A DNA stretch of 64,000 nt. It comes from Phaseolus vulgaris (taxonomy: Eukaryota > Streptophyta > Magnoliopsida > Fabales > Fabaceae). Where the stretch lies: positions 26,509,621 to 26,573,620 of the forward strand of contig NC_023749.2 of assembly GCF_000499845.2 (NCBI RefSeq), given 5' to 3'. Both the position numbers and the translations under genes were made by a program. The notes below the pieces were generated by a model that worked only from the letters and a program-made list of their open reading frames with translations, searched no databases and was not told the origin of the DNA. Numbering within the stretch: position 1 is the stretch's first letter; each line of letters opens with the position of its first letter. This document shows, one piece after another, positions 1-8,643 of this stretch.

Positions 1-804
1 TTATGAATATCTTTGAAAAATAATTTCATGTGTTAAAATTGTGTTTTGATATGTTGAAAACTTCTTTTACAATCAAAGGTCTATTAATTGATTGAAACAC
101 TTATGATATCTTTGAAAAACAATTTCATGTGTTAAAATTGTGTTTTGATATGTTTAATACTTCTTTCATTTACAATCTAAGGTTTTATAAACTAGGAAAC
201 TATAAGAAAGTGAATATTCTGTATAATAATAGTTGAACAGTATCTTAACTATTGAAAAAAAGCGTATTACTTAACTAAATGTTTGCAACTTGTTCTTTTC
301 GCTATTAATTGATTAAAAACACTTATGATATCTTTGAAAACCAATTTCGTATGTTAAAATTGTGTTTTGATATGTTTAATATATCTATTATAATCCAAGC
401 CTATTAATTGATTGAAACAATTATGAGTATCTTTGAAAAACAATTTCTTGTGTTAAAATTGTGTTTTCATATGTTTATTATATTTTTTACAATCTATGGT
501 CTATAAGTTGATTCAAACACTTATGATACCTTTGAAAAACCATTTCATGTGTTCAAATTGTATTTTGATATGGTTAATACTTCTTTTACAATCTAAGGTC
601 TATTAATTGATTGAAACACGTATGATATCTTTGAAAAACAATTTCATGTGTTAAAATTGTGTTTTGATATGTTTAATACTTCTTTCATTTACAATCTAAG
701 GTTTTATAACCTATGAAACTATAAGAAAGTGAATGTTCTGTATAATAATAGTGTAAAAGTGTCTTAAATATTGAAAACAAGCGTATTACTTAACTAAATG
801 TTTG
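1..804. repeat. AT-rich ~100-bp tandem repeat (compound satellite)
   Basis: About six diverged copies of a ~100-bp unit are visible, each opening like ttatgatatctttgaaaa and closing near ctattaattgattgaaaca. Two copies (about 106-300 and 607-804) carry an extra ~100-bp block with aactataagaaagtgaat and aactaaatgtttg, so the repeat has a short and a long form. No coding potential is seen. The long form at 283-296 continues into gcaacttg, whereas the last copy is cut at the same place by the Tat-A LTR. A centromeric or pericentromeric satellite is possible but is not shown by the sequence. Confidence 0.85.
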
Positions 805-2001
805 TGATCCGATCGGTCATCGGTAGTCGATGACATCAGCATCAGAGAACCACGTGGACCACTCACAGGGTGACACGTGGACCAGGTGGCAGAGAGGTAG
901 GGGGACGATCGCCAAGAGAGGTGATCGGTGGTCAGTAACCAAGTTACCACCGACAGATCAGGCGGTAGAGAGGTCGGGGGATAGATCACCCAGAATGGTG
1001 ATCGGTGGTCAGTAGCCAAGTGACCACCAGCAGACCAGTTCCCAGACTCGCGCCTGGAGGCAGAGCGCGAGTAGCGAATAAACACTGATCAGTCATCGGG
1101 TGTATTGTCATCGGGGTCTCGTGTTACACGCAGTTAAACTGGGACTAAGGTTCCCAGCGAGAGCGTTACGCATGGACCTCGCATGAGCACACCTCAAGGA
1201 ATCATGCACGAGAGTGGCCTGAGGGAACCAGTAAGCCAGTCGGTGATTGGTGATTCCCTCAACCCATTACGTGCGTGTCATCCTGAAGGGTAATTTGCCT
1301 AGACCAGCCACACCCGACGTTCTCCTAAGAGTATGCAATTTGCCCAGATAAGAGAAGCATCCCAAGTTACTCCGCAAGGGTGTAGCTTAGGCAGACAAAG
1401 AGAGGCGCTAGAGCCCTTCCAGTAAGTGACACGTGTGTGGTTAGATGTGAGTTGCAGGCCTCCACGTGTCACCATCTGAGAGGGGTGCGGTCCAGACAAA
1501 AGAGCACTCCGTACCGCTAAAGGTACAGACAGGCGCAGCCAAGCGCAGACATGCGCAGACTCTCACGCTCCCCATTGCTGATTCTGAAGGTACGCTTTCT
1601 CTGAAAAGCACGACAGGGTTCTGACACATGCCAGAAAAGCATAACAGAATTCTGTTATGCCCAGAAGCAGGGAAAGAGGGATAAAAGACAGAATCAGAGG
1701 GAGAGTGGGGGAAAGAAAGAAAGGAAAAAAAAAGGAGAGAGGAAAAAAAACAGAGTGCAAGTTTTTCTGATACACACGTTTTTTACTAAGTTTCCAGTTT
1801 TCTGGTGGTTCTGTTGAACTAACTTGATCGTCGGAGTGCAAACGGCCGCTAGAGGCGCCGTCTGTGTATTTTGCAGGTCACATTTCGAAGACATCTGAGA
1901 GAGAGAGTTCAGAAGGTGATTCTTCAGGAGACACAGTCGCGAAGACAGGGCATAAAGTGTTACGAAGCGATTCACCCACGTTCAAGTTGCCGGCAGGATC
2001 A
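805..2001 (+). repeat. Tat-A copy 1, 5' LTR
   Basis: It matches 11530-12758 and 55264-56474 almost base for base. It begins TGATCC and ends GGATCA, directly before the primer-binding site. Four CACGTG (G-box) hexamers lie at 851, 874, 1430 and 1463. Relative to the other two copies it lacks about 31 bp after 1290. A GATAAAA stretch near 1679 is the only TATA-like site seen. Confidence 0.93.
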
Positions 2002-2003
2002 TT

Positions 2004-2021
2004 TGGCGCCCACCGTGGGGC
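2004..2021 (+). promoter_or_regulatory. Tat-A copy 1 primer-binding site
   Basis: The 18-nt tggcgcccaccgtggggc lies two bases after the LTR. The same string follows the Tat-C LTR (25279) and, with one change, Tat-A copy 2 (56477). It is the usual place and form for minus-strand primer annealing in Tat-type elements. I do not assign the tRNA. Confidence 0.85.
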
Positions 2022-2097
2022 ACGAGTGAATCGTTGTCCCACATATACCATAGTTTTAAAGTTCACCAGAGTTTCATCAGTTTCTCCGATAGAGAAG

Positions 2098-5000
2098 ATG
2101 CCTAGAAACAGACAACCATCACCTGCGCCGTCCGCTGACGAAGGAGCTGTGACAATGGCGCAGGTCCTGGAAATGGTGCGCACGCTGCAGGATAACGCTG
2201 CAGCGTCGAAAGTCGAACAAGAAAGGATGCAGGCGGAGTTGGCTGCGTCGCAAAGCAGGAACGACGAACTGAATCGTGTCAACGAAGAGTTGAGAAGAAC
2301 GCTGCAGGCGCAGAGGGAGCACGTCGTTGACGAAAGGGTGTCTAGGCAGCCTTCACCTCCAAGGGCATTTCCCATGCCATTCTCCCCCGAGATTATGGGA
2401 ACCATGGTGCCTTCCAACCTGGTGGGGGTAAAAGCGTCGTTCAAAGGGGTAGAAGACCCGGAGGCGCATCTGACGGCATTCCACACCCAGATGATGTTGT
2501 CTGGGGGCTCAGACGCTGTATACTGCAAGATGTTCATGAGCACACTGAGCGGAATCGCCATGGAGTGGTTCGTGAGTTTACCAGAAGGGCACATCACGTC
2601 TTTCTCTCAGTTCTCGAAGCTCTTCATTGAACAATACATCGTCAACAAGGCACCTGCAGTGGTGTCCTACGACCTGTTCGATGTGTGCCAATACCAGGGG
2701 GAGTCGCTGAAAGATTACCTCAACCGTTTTGGAGCACAAGTGGTTAGACTACCCAGCAAAGATGAAGATATGCTTGTGCACGCGTTTAAGAAGGGAGTGC
2801 TGCCTGGCCCTTTCAGTGAGTCTCTCATCAGGAGCCATCCCAGCACTTTTGCAGAGATCCGACGGCGTGCGGTGGCGCACATAGTGGCAGAAACAGAAGT
2901 TTCTGAGAAGAGGGGAAGTGCTGCACCACCCAGACCGCGTGGAGGGCAAGGAAAACCACAGCAAGCGAGGGTGCATGAGGCCAAAGAAGGGAAGAAGGTG
3001 CGAGAAAAACCTCGTCCCTATGCACCAGGCAAAGACCAGAGTAAGGGGCGTGCAAGGGAGAATAACGCACCCCCGAGATACAACTTCATGGTGGGATTGG
3101 CGGATCTCATCGCCCTTCCTGCCGTAGCAGCAAGGCTACGAGTACCAGAGAAGACAGACAAGGTACTCGGAAGGAAGAAGAATGAATGGTGTGAGTTTCA
3201 CCAGGCCTTTGGCCATACACTTCATTCCTGTTTGGCGCTGGGACACCAACTGGCAGAGTTGGTGAAGTCTGGCTTTCTAGCAGATTACCTGCGTGAGCCG
3301 CAGGGTGATCGCGCGTCAGGATCCCAAACTGGAGAGCAACAGCATGAGGTCCCTGTGCATGGGGAAGTGCAGACGATCGCTGGAGGCTTCTCTGGTGGGG
3401 GATGCACAGCTTCACAAAGAAGGAGATACACTCGATCTGTGATGGCGGTAGATGCAGTGAATGAGATTCATTACCCTGAGGTGGACATTGTCTTCAGGAA
3501 AGCAGACCTACGAGACGTTGTCCCGCACGACAACGACCCTGTGGTCATTTCTCTCATCACAGCAGGAAGACGGGTGCATAGAGTACTCGTAGATCAAGGG
3601 AGCTCGGCGGATGTCATGTTCTGGCCAACATTCAACAAGCTACAGTTGTCCCCTGATCAGTTGAGACCGTATGCTGGTTGTCTCTACGGTTTTGCAGGGG
3701 ATCAGGTAGAAGTGCGGGGATACATCGAGCTGAGGACAACGTTCACTGACGGAACGACAGCCCGCACGGAAAAGATAAAGTACCTGGTGGTGAACGCCCC
3801 TTCTGCGTACAATGTCCTGTTGGGAAGGCCAACGCTCAATAGACTGGGCGCAATACCATCGACAAGGCATATGAAGTTGAAGCTGCCATCGATGGAAGGG
3901 GCCGTGATAACCATCAAATCGGATCAGGCTGAGGCAAGACGCTGTTATGAGAACAGCTTGAAACAAAAAAGAAGTGTGTGCCATGTCACCACAAAACCAC
4001 CACCAGGCGTGCGCGAAGAGCGATTGGCGGTCAGGGAGACACAAGGCGCTCAGAGGATGGAGAGCGCTGCGGTGGGGGGCTCCCAGGTGGCCCAAGTTGA
4101 GGAAGAAGATGAAGGCACGATCACTCCTCGCGAGTCAGGGATCGCGAGAGCGGTCATTGCCAGTGAGAGGAGGCCCCACCCAGCTGAAGGATGGGTCGAG
4201 GTGGACATCAGGGGAAGAAAATTCAAGTTGGGGGAATCCCTCGTTGAAGAAGAGCGAAGGCTGATCATGGGTGTGATTGAGAAGCACATGAATGCCTTTG
4301 CATGGTCATCATCCGACATGCCAGGAGTCGACCCCGATTTCCTCTGCCATCGTCTTTCAATGGACCCCATGGTTCGACCGGTGCGACAGAGAAGAAGGAA
4401 ATTCAACGAGGAGAAGAGGAAGGTGATCCACGACGAAGCGCAGAAGCTCCTTGTCGCAGGGCATATAAGAGAAATCCAGTACCCTGAGTGGTTAGCGAAT
4501 GTGGTACTGGTGCGGAAGGCGAGCGGCAAGTGGAGAATGTGCGTGGACTTCACTGACCTCAATAAGGCGTGCCCCAAGGATTCTTACCCCTTACCCAGTA
4601 TAGATGCTCTAGTCGATAGCGCCTCGGGGGGAAAGCTACTCAGCTTCTTGGACGCTTTCTCAGGGTATAACCAGATCAGGATGCACCCAATGGACGAATG
4701 CAAGACCGCGTTTATGACGGAACGGTCTTGCTATTGCTACAAGGTCATGCCATTTGGGTTGAAGAATGCGGGGGCTACCTACCAGCGGCTCATGGATAGG
4801 GTGCTCTCGCCCATGCTGGGAAGGAACGTACACACCTATGTAGATGACATGGTGGTTACGTCCCAAGAGAAGAAGCATCATGCAGCTGATCTGGAAGAGC
4901 TATTCACCACCATTGCAAAGTATAGGCTGAAGCTCAACCCTGAGAAATGCATATTCGGAGTGGAGGCTGGGAAGTTCTTGGGTTTCCTCTTGACAGAGCG

Positions 5001-5958
5001 GGGAATTGAAGCCAACCCGGAGAAGTGTGCGGCGATCGTGGCAATGAGGAGCCCGACGACGGTGAAGGAGGTGCAGCAGCTCACCGGTCGCTTGGCAGCA
5101 CTGTCCCGATTTATGTCTGCTGGAGGGGAGAAAGGTCACCCATACTTCCAGTGTCTCAAGCGCAACAGCAGATTTCTCTGGACGCAGGAGTGCGAGGAGG
5201 CCTTCATTAAGTTAAAGGGTTATCTGGCAAGCCCACCAGTCTTGCGAAAGCCCCAGGTAGGCATCCCTCTCCGTCTATACTTTGCTGTTACGGAGAGGGC
5301 AGTCAGTTCAGTCCTGGTGCAAGAGCTGGACCAGGCCCAGAGGCCTGTTTATTTCGTAAGCAAGGTGCTGCAAGGCCCTGAAACCAGGTACCAGGCCCTC
5401 GAGAAGGCTGCTCTAGCGGTGGTATTCTCAGCCAGAAGACTCAGGCATTATTTCCACAGCTTCACAGTGGTGGTGATGACTGATCTGCCTATCCAGAATG
5501 TATTGAAGAAACCTGATGTGGCAGGAAGGATGGTCAAGTGGGCAGTAGAATTATCGGAATTCGATATTCAGTACGAGCCCCGAGGACCGATCAAGGGGCA
5601 GGTGTTCGCGGACTTCGTAGTCGAGCTATCATCCATCGCGACACCTGCAGAAGGGCTAGATTTTCGATGGGTGTTATCGGTGGATGGCTCCTCTAATCAG
5701 CAAGGAAGCGGTGCTGGGGTCATCCTGGAAGGGCCAAACGGAGTATTGATTGAGCAGTCCCTCCGTTTCGCCTTCAAGGCTAGCAACAATCAGGCGGAGT
5801 ACGAGGCCCTGATCGCGGGAATGTTGCTAGCAAGGGAAATGGGAGCAAGAAATCTGCTGGCCAAGAGCGATTCGTTACTGGTCACCGGGCAGGTTACCGG
5901 GGAGTTCCAAGCAAAGGACCCCAGATGGCGGCCTACCTGGAGTATGTGCAGCTCCTGA
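2098..5958 (+). CDS. gag-pol: Tat-A gag-protease-RT-RNase H-aRNase H polyprotein, frameshifted near its end
   Basis: This is the retrotransposon polyprotein for capsid, maturation and reverse transcription. I start it at the ATG at 2098 (MPRNRQPSP), just after the primer site; the frame is open further upstream, but that part lies in the LTR. Counting from this Met: gag capsid about 110-270; CX2HX4HX4C knuckle C365/H368/H373/C378; protease-like VLVDQGSSAD near 497; RT about 760-960 with D852 (LDAFSGYNQI) and YVDD 914-917; Ty3-type RNase H about 1010-1130; then a second, archaeal-type RNase H opening WVLSVDGSSNQQGSG. The protease has DQG in place of the common DSG/DTG. Copy 2 has one more C in the run at 5916-5919; its loss here shifts the frame and separates integrase (5925-7493). 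RT itself is unbroken. Confidence 0.92.
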   Translation: MPRNRQPSPAPSADEGAVTMAQVLEMVRTLQDNAAASKVEQERMQAELAASQSRNDELNRVNEELRRTLQAQREHVVDERVSRQPSPPRAFPMPFSPEIMGTMVPSNLVGVKASFKGVEDPEAHLTAFHTQMMLSGGSDAVYCKMFMSTLSGIAMEWFVSLPEGHITSFSQFSKLFIEQYIVNKAPAVVSYDLFDVCQYQGESLKDYLNRFGAQVVRLPSKDEDMLVHAFKKGVLPGPFSESLIRSHPSTFAEIRRRAVAHIVAETEVSEKRGSAAPPRPRGGQGKPQQARVHEAKEGKKVREKPRPYAPGKDQSKGRARENNAPPRYNFMVGLADLIALPAVAARLRVPEKTDKVLGRKKNEWCEFHQAFGHTLHSCLALGHQLAELVKSGFLADYLREPQGDRASGSQTGEQQHEVPVHGEVQTIAGGFSGGGCTASQRRRYTRSVMAVDAVNEIHYPEVDIVFRKADLRDVVPHDNDPVVISLITAGRRVHRVLVDQGSSADVMFWPTFNKLQLSPDQLRPYAGCLYGFAGDQVEVRGYIELRTTFTDGTTARTEKIKYLVVNAPSAYNVLLGRPTLNRLGAIPSTRHMKLKLPSMEGAVITIKSDQAEARRCYENSLKQKRSVCHVTTKPPPGVREERLAVRETQGAQRMESAAVGGSQVAQVEEEDEGTITPRESGIARAVIASERRPHPAEGWVEVDIRGRKFKLGESLVEEERRLIMGVIEKHMNAFAWSSSDMPGVDPDFLCHRLSMDPMVRPVRQRRRKFNEEKRKVIHDEAQKLLVAGHIREIQYPEWLANVVLVRKASGKWRMCVDFTDLNKACPKDSYPLPSIDALVDSASGGKLLSFLDAFSGYNQIRMHPMDECKTAFMTERSCYCYKVMPFGLKNAGATYQRLMDRVLSPMLGRNVHTYVDDMVVTSQEKKHHAADLEELFTTIAKYRLKLNPEKCIFGVEAGKFLGFLLTERGIEANPEKCAAIVAMRSPTTVKEVQQLTGRLAALSRFMSAGGEKGHPYFQCLKRNSRFLWTQECEEAFIKLKGYLASPPVLRKPQVGIPLRLYFAVTERAVSSVLVQELDQAQRPVYFVSKVLQGPETRYQALEKAALAVVFSARRLRHYFHSFTVVVMTDLPIQNVLKKPDVAGRMVKWAVELSEFDIQYEPRGPIKGQVFADFVVELSSIATPAEGLDFRWVLSVDGSSNQQGSGAGVILEGPNGVLIEQSLRFAFKASNNQAEYEALIAGMLLAREMGARNLLAKSDSLLVTGQVTGEFQAKDPRWRPTWSMCSS

Positions 5959-7493
5959 AGACGTCTTTCGCCGAGTTTGAGTTAGTGCATGTACCAAGAG
6001 AGCAGAACGCCCGAGCAGACCTGCTTGCCAAGCTGGCCAGCTCAGGCAAAGGGGGGAAGCAGAGGACTGTCATTCAGGAGACCCTGAAGGTGCCACGCGC
6101 GTTTGTATCAGACAACCAGGTACTTCATGTATACAAGTCAATGGAGCGTCTAACGATCGGTCATCGGTCGTTGACTCAAGAGACGCTGAGAGCGCCGAGG
6201 GTGAGATCGCGACCCTCAAAGATCGGTGAGTCGATGGAGGTCCACGCGGAGAAGGAACCCCACACCTGGATGACGCCATACCGGCTATACTTAGAAGATG
6301 GTGTACTCCCGCTCGATCTGGCAGAGGCAAAAAGAATAAAGAGGAGTTCAAGTAAGTTTACTCTCATAGATGGAAGCCTATTTAGATTTGGATTTTCTCA
6401 CCCTGTGCAGATCTGTGTACACGGCGAACAATGCACCAGACTCATGTCTGAGCTGCACGAGGGGGTGTGCGGAAGCCATGTAGGTGGTCGCGCTTTGGCA
6501 AGTAGGGTACTCCGCGCGGGGTACTACTGGCCAAAGCTGAAGGAAGATTGCATAAGGTTTGCTCAGCGATGCAAACAATGTCAGCTGCATGCAGATTGGC
6601 ACAAGGCACCCCCTGAGGAGTTGAGGTCCATCCATAGCCCGTGGCCATTCCATACATGGGGGATTGACATCCTAGGACCTTTTCCCCTGGCGACAAGGCA
6701 GATGAAGTTCCTCATTGTGGCCATTGAATATTTCACTAAGTGGGTGGAGGCAGAGCCAGTTGCCCACATCACCGCACAGAAAGTTGAACACTTCGTCTGG
6801 AAGAACATTGTCTGCCGCTTCGGAATACCCAAGAGGCTGGTTTCCGACAATGGCACCCAGTTCACCAGTCATCAGTTGAGGAAGATGTGTGAAGAGCTAA
6901 AGATACAACAGGTTTTCGCATCTGTGGAGCACCCACAAACAAATGGGCAGGTGGAGTCAGCAAATCGAGTGCTGCTCAGGGGGCTGAAGCGGAGGCTAGA
7001 CAAGGCCAAAGGAGGCTGGGCAGAGGAGGTCCCCAGAATTGTGTGGTCTTACCACACCACCCCACAGTCCAGCACCCATGAGACACCCTTCAGCCTTGTC
7101 TATGGGACAGACGCCATGATTCCTGTGGAGATACAGGAGAGCTCCCCCAGATTCTTGAACTTCGTTGCTGAAGAGTCCAATGAAGAGCGTAAGGTGAATT
7201 TGGACCTGCTAGACGAAGTGCGAGAAGAGGCCAGAGTCAGTGCTGAAGCTGTGAAGAGAAGAGTAGAGCGGAGGCACAACTCCAAAGTGAGGCCCAGGCG
7301 CTTCCAGGAAGGTGATCTGGTGATGAGAAAGGCGCATCAGAATGACATGCAGAATAAGTTATCCCCGAAGTGGACAGGCCCGTACAGAGTGGTGGAGACA
7401 TTAGAGAACGGAGCCTATCGCCTAGAGACTTTGGAGGGAGGAGCAATCCCCAGAACGTGGAACGCCACCCATTTAAAATTTTATTTCAGTTAA
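5925..7493 (+). CDS. Tat-A end of aRNase H plus integrase (second frame)
   Basis: This continues pol after the 1-bp deletion; the ATG at 5925 is only the first Met in the new frame. Residues 1-40 close the archaeal-type RNase H (ARADLLAKLAS, with the last acidic residue D32). Integrase follows: zinc-binding H178, H185, C216, C219, then the catalytic triad D248 (WGIDILGP), D308 (SDNGTQF) and E344 (QVESANR), all intact. The C-terminal part ends HLKFYFS before a TAA. The product would join element cDNA into the host chromosome. The triad and zinc ligands suggest that only the upstream frameshift disables it. In copy 2 the same part is fused in frame with RT. Confidence 0.93.
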   Translation: MAAYLEYVQLLKTSFAEFELVHVPREQNARADLLAKLASSGKGGKQRTVIQETLKVPRAFVSDNQVLHVYKSMERLTIGHRSLTQETLRAPRVRSRPSKIGESMEVHAEKEPHTWMTPYRLYLEDGVLPLDLAEAKRIKRSSSKFTLIDGSLFRFGFSHPVQICVHGEQCTRLMSELHEGVCGSHVGGRALASRVLRAGYYWPKLKEDCIRFAQRCKQCQLHADWHKAPPEELRSIHSPWPFHTWGIDILGPFPLATRQMKFLIVAIEYFTKWVEAEPVAHITAQKVEHFVWKNIVCRFGIPKRLVSDNGTQFTSHQLRKMCEELKIQQVFASVEHPQTNGQVESANRVLLRGLKRRLDKAKGGWAEEVPRIVWSYHTTPQSSTHETPFSLVYGTDAMIPVEIQESSPRFLNFVAEESNEERKVNLDLLDEVREEARVSAEAVKRRVERRHNSKVRPRRFQEGDLVMRKAHQNDMQNKLSPKWTGPYRVVETLENGAYRLETLEGGAIPRTWNATHLKFYFS

Positions 7494-8640
7494 AATTGTA
7501 CGGTAATGGCGTTCTCACGCTAAAAGGCACATGCTTTGTTTATGGTGGAAACAGTTGAACAGACAAGGGGGCACTCTTTTCCCTAAAGAGGGTTTTTAAC
7601 GAGGCCACCCAATTAAAGAAAAATTTCCAGCATATAAAGTGTTCTCAAGTATTAAAGTTAAAATCCTCCTTGCCCCAGGTGCAAGTGCAGGTGATTGGTT
7701 AGGCCCTACTTGCCCTAGGCGCAAGTACTGGCACCGATCTAAGTCTTCCTCACCCCAGGTGTGAGCGCAAGCAGAAAGGTTTGAAAGGCCAGGGGTGCTA
7801 GTAAGACCAGGAGAAGGAAAGGAAAGGTTTTGACAAAACGTCCTTACCCACTTGGCATGCACCAATATTGGCCCAGTAAAACTCTCAGTCAGAAAACCTT
7901 ACTCACCCCAGGAGTGAGACAGGGAGTGATCGACTCAACCCGCCAAAGGGTGATGACCTCGGGGAAAGGGAAAGGGGTTAGCGAGAAACACTTCCTTTTC
8001 CCCAAGATGAGGCCTCACTTTGAGCAATCGATGTCAAGGTCCTTTATGCACTTAGCGCTAGAGCGACAGAGAAAGCTAAGTAAGGACTAAAGAGCGATCA
8101 CCGATGAGTCGTCAGTAGTTGGCTAGTAGTACAAAGCAGCGCACGAGGACTGTTAAACACCAAGCTGAGGGAACAGCCAGTCGAGATCATGCAGATCGCG
8201 CTAAGCCTGAGTTGGTTAACACTTAGTCCGCGCAAAGAGAAGAGAAGCAGATCGCGCTAAGCCTGAGTTGGTTAACACTTAGTCGCGCGCAAAGAGAAGA
8301 GAAGCAGATCGCGCTAAGCCTGAGTTGGTTAACACTTAGTCGCGCGCAAAGAGTAAGAGAAGCAGATCACGCTAAGCCTAAGCTGGTTGACACTTAGTCG
8401 TGTGCGAAAGGAAAGGCAAAGCCCAAGATCGCACTGAACCTAAACTAGCTAACAGTTAGTCGCGCACATAAAGGTAAGTGGAGTTCAAAGAAAATACAAA
8501 GAAAAATTGAGCAATTGAAACCAAGGTATATCACCAGAGATGTTCATACAATTGTCAGTTACAAAGAGTTGAATGGTGCAGAAACATAAGGTTACAAAAT
8601 GAAACTTTGTACAGAAGAAGTCAAAATTACAGAAGGAAGA
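7494..8640 (+). other. Tat-A spacer between pol and the antisense gene
   Basis: No supported coding region. It holds imperfect CCCCAGGTG-type repeats near 7675-7770 and the 57-bp tandem repeat listed separately. Because pol runs rightwards and the antisense gene leftwards, both transcripts would end in this interval. It is conserved almost unchanged in copy 2 (61967-63063). Confidence 0.7.
8192..8470 (+). repeat. ~57-bp tandem repeat, five units, Tat-A copy 1
   Basis: Units start at about 8192, 8248, 8305, 8363 and 8424, each opening cagatcgcgctaagcctgag and closing near acttagtcgcgcgcaaagag. The fourth and fifth units are more diverged. The spacing is 56-61 bp. The same array is at 62662-62938 in copy 2. 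No fixed repeat with variable spacer is present, so this is not CRISPR-like. Confidence 0.88.
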
Positions 8641-8643
8641 GAT

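Noticed and set aside
786..1841. Several open frames on both strands in the Tat-A LTRs (also 11481-12732 and 55206-56316)
   Set aside because: They repeat identically in each LTR, overlap promoter and leader sequence, have no recognisable domain, and are explained by high identity between LTR copies.
8192..8470. CRISPR-like array
   Set aside because: The units are adjacent, about 57 bp and wholly repeated, without unique spacers; the genome is eukaryotic.
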